A DNA stretch of 64,000 nucleotides from Roseovarius sp. (GTDB taxonomy: Bacteria > Pseudomonadota > Alphaproteobacteria > Rhodobacterales > Rhodobacteraceae). Below are positions 62,529 to 64,000 of this stretch, in pieces. Position 1 is the first letter of the stretch; each line of letters starts with the position of its first letter. The stretch lies in the NCBI GenBank assembly GCA_029212365.1, contig JARGOC010000002.1:62001-126000 (forward strand). Direction: 5' to 3'. The translations under genes were made by a program, and so were the position numbers. The notes below the pieces were generated by a model. That model saw nothing but the letters and a program-made list of their open reading frames with translations, was not told the origin of the DNA and made no database searches.

Positions 62529-64000
62529 ATGAGCCTTGCCAACAAACTATCCCAAGAACGCCGCGCACGATTGGCGGCTGAGCGGGTGCTTGAGCAGAAA
62601 AAGGCCGAACTACAGGCGGCCAACCGCAAACTGGGCAATCATGCGCGCCAATTGTCCGATGAAATTGTGGAAACCCGCGCGCAGGTCAAAACCGTGCGCG
62701 ATGAGAACGAGCGGGTTAAATCCGACCTCAGTGTTGCCAATGAAAAGGTGGAAAAGCTGGAGCGTCGGCTTTGGCATTCGATTGAATCCATTCAGGATGG
62801 AATGGCCTTTTTTGACAGTGATAGCCGGTTGATTGCAGCAAATGAGGCATGGCTGTCGGTCTTTGACGGGCTTGAGGCAATTCAGCCCGGTATCAGCTAT
62901 GTTGAGATCCTTCAATTCCTGACGGAGGAAGGCATCGTGGATACTGCGGATATGCATCCGGCTGATTGGCGTGAAATGGCGCTGGATCGCTGGCAATCGG
63001 CGTCGCCCGACCCTGAAATCATCCGACTGTGGAGCGGCGCTTACATCAAAGTGTTTGACCAACGCGGACATGGCGGTGATGTGATCAGCCTGGCGATGGA
63101 TATCACCGATACCGTGCGCAATGAACAACGCCTGAAAGAGGCACGTCGCAAAGCCGAAGCGGCGGCGCGTGCCAAATCAGCATTCCTTGCCAACATGAGC
63201 CACGAGATACGCACACCGATGAACGGCGTTGTCGGCATGGCAGACCTGTTGCAAGACACCGATCTGACCGAGGAACAGCTGCTTTATGCCGAGACGATCA
63301 AAAACTCGGGCGAGGCGTTGTTGGTCATCATCAATGATGTGCTGGATTATTCCAAGATCGAAGCGGAAAAACTGGTGCTGCATTCGGATCTGTTTGATCT
63401 GGAACGCTGCATTCACGAACTGATCATGCTGCTGCAACCCAACGCGCGCGACAAGGGTCTGGAATTGTTAGTGGATTATGACATGTTCTTGCCCACGCAG
63501 TTTACCGGTGATCGCGGGCGATTGCGCCAGATCATCACCAACCTGATGGGCAACGCGATCAAATTCACCGAAGAAGGCCATGTGACCATCCGTGTTGTTG
63601 GGGTGCATTCCGAAGGCGAAAAGATGACCGATTTGCGTGTGACCATTGAAGATACGGGCATCGGTATTCCAGCCGACAAGGTGGGTCATATCTTTGGTGA
63701 GTTTAATCAGGTCGATGACGAGCAGAACCGCAAATATGAGGGCACTGGATTGGGCCTCGCCATCTCGCAAAAGCTGATCAATCTGATGGGGGGTGAAATC
63801 TGGGTTGAATCCGAAGAAGGCAAAGGCTCGTGCTTTGGCTTCTCCTTGCCGCTGCCCGCTGCCGAAAAAGTGGCAAGCGATTGTTTTCGATTGCCCGATG
63901 GCGTGAAAACCGCCCTTGTGGTTGAACCGCATGACGTCAGCCGCATGATCCTGAAACGCCAGCTTGAGGTGATGGGAATTGAAGCGATCTGTTGTGAAAA
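62529..64000 (+). CDS. Soluble PAS-containing histidine kinase, probably hybrid (truncated by window end)
   Basis: 490 codons are visible and no stop is reached. Residues about 10-85 form a Glu/Lys/Arg-rich coiled coil, followed by a PAS-like domain ([20 protein letters not shown] onward), then HisKA with His225 in [15 protein letters not shown], and the HATPase boxes [18 protein letters not shown] and GTGLGLAIS. After about residue 450 a receiver-like segment begins ([20 protein letters not shown]), so a hybrid kinase with at least one receiver is expected beyond the window. No membrane helix is seen, so it is cytosolic. Divergent from the alpha-2-macroglobulin gene, with GGAGG before the ATG. 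Confidence 0.88.
   Translation, partial: MSLANKLSQERRARLAAERVLEQKKAELQAANRKLGNHARQLSDEIVETRAQVKTVRDENERVKSDLSVANEKVEKLERRLWHSIESIQDGMAFFDSDSRLIAANEAWLSVFDGLEAIQPGISYVEILQFLTEEGIVDTADMHPADWREMALDRWQSASPDPEIIRLWSGAYIKVFDQRGHGGDVISLAMDITDTVRNEQRLKEARRKAEAAARAKSAFLANMSHEIRTPMNGVVGMADLLQDTDLTEEQLLYAETIKNSGEALLVIINDVLDYSKIEAEKLVLHSDLFDLERCIHELIMLLQPNARDKGLELLVDYDMFLPTQFTGDRGRLRQIITNLMGNAIKFTEEGHVTIRVVGVHSEGEKMTDLRVTIEDTGIGIPADKVGHIFGEFNQVDDEQNRKYEGTGLGLAISQKLINLMGGEIWVESEEGKGSCFGFSLPLPAAEKVASDCFRLPDGVKTALVVEPHDVSRMILKRQLEVMGIEAICCE

Noticed and set aside
1..64000. CRISPR arrays, transposases, integrases and prophage genes
   Set aside because: I looked for regularly spaced repeats and mobile-element proteins on both strands and saw none; the palindromes found are single or REP-like.

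Overview
The window looks like chromosomal DNA of a marine Rhodobacteraceae (Roseobacter-group alphaproteobacterium). Pointers are a petP-petR pair, two PotFGHI-type polyamine importers, a DoeA-type ectoine hydrolase beside an AsnC/Lrp regulator, tcuAB, the leuCD...leuB arrangement and a PBP1C/alpha-2-macroglobulin operon, all in moderately GC-rich DNA with strong coding bias. No rRNA, tRNA, CRISPR array, transposase, integrase or phage gene was seen. Nearly the whole window is coding: about 53 protein genes, the last cut by the window end.

Layout. (1) 46-11161 is an acyl-CoA catabolic region: biotin-dependent carboxylase alpha subunit, Old Yellow Enzyme, a DUF169 protein, two overlapping IclR regulators, an acyl-CoA dehydrogenase divergent from a PcaF-like thiolase, and an enoyl-CoA hydratase/3-hydroxyacyl-CoA dehydrogenase fusion. 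A perfect 12-bp inverted repeat lies in the divergent promoter. (2) 11375-17796 holds a regulator made of two complete TetR units in one chain, a universal stress protein, a MarR-HlyD-MFS (EmrAB-like) efflux operon and a second Old Yellow Enzyme. (3) 18118-24990 is a tcuB-tcuA-dehydrogenase-SMP30 operon facing an aldehyde dehydrogenase and an IclR gene, with two copies of one operator-like element in the divergent promoter. (4) 25148-40925 is a polyamine/diamine and ectoine-related region: importer 1 (potIHGF) with its GntR regulator and a putrescine-type aminotransferase, a GNAT, a DoeA-like hydrolase divergent from an AsnC/Lrp regulator, a second aminotransferase, and importer 2 with a small DUF1330 gene inserted. 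(5) 40932-41621 is a lone, AT-richer NYN-domain nuclease-like gene. (6) 41782-52117 carries ilvE, petPR, leuCD, an inner-membrane protein, a secreted endonuclease/phosphatase-family protein, an epimerase-like protein with a divergent LysR, and leuB closed by a strong terminator. (7) 52256-62387 carries a metallophosphoesterase, an acetyl-CoA acetyltransferase and, on the minus strand, a coupled operon of a giant alpha-2-macroglobulin, a glycolipid-binding-fold protein and PBP1C. (8) 62529 to the end is a soluble hybrid-type histidine kinase, truncated.

How it fits together. Most of the window is import and stepwise oxidation of small organic substrates (acyl-CoAs, tricarballylate-like acids, diamines, possibly ectoine-derived diaminobutyrate), each block with a local IclR, GntR or Lrp regulator, interrupted by leucine/branched-chain amino acid biosynthesis and a periplasmic envelope-defence operon. 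The items most worth following up are the tandem TetR, the A2M/glycolipid-binding/PBP1C operon, the unusual importer 2 (extra membrane segments, DUF1330), the incomplete ectoine-type module between two polyamine importers, and the isolated NYN gene. None of these is claimed as a proven new system.
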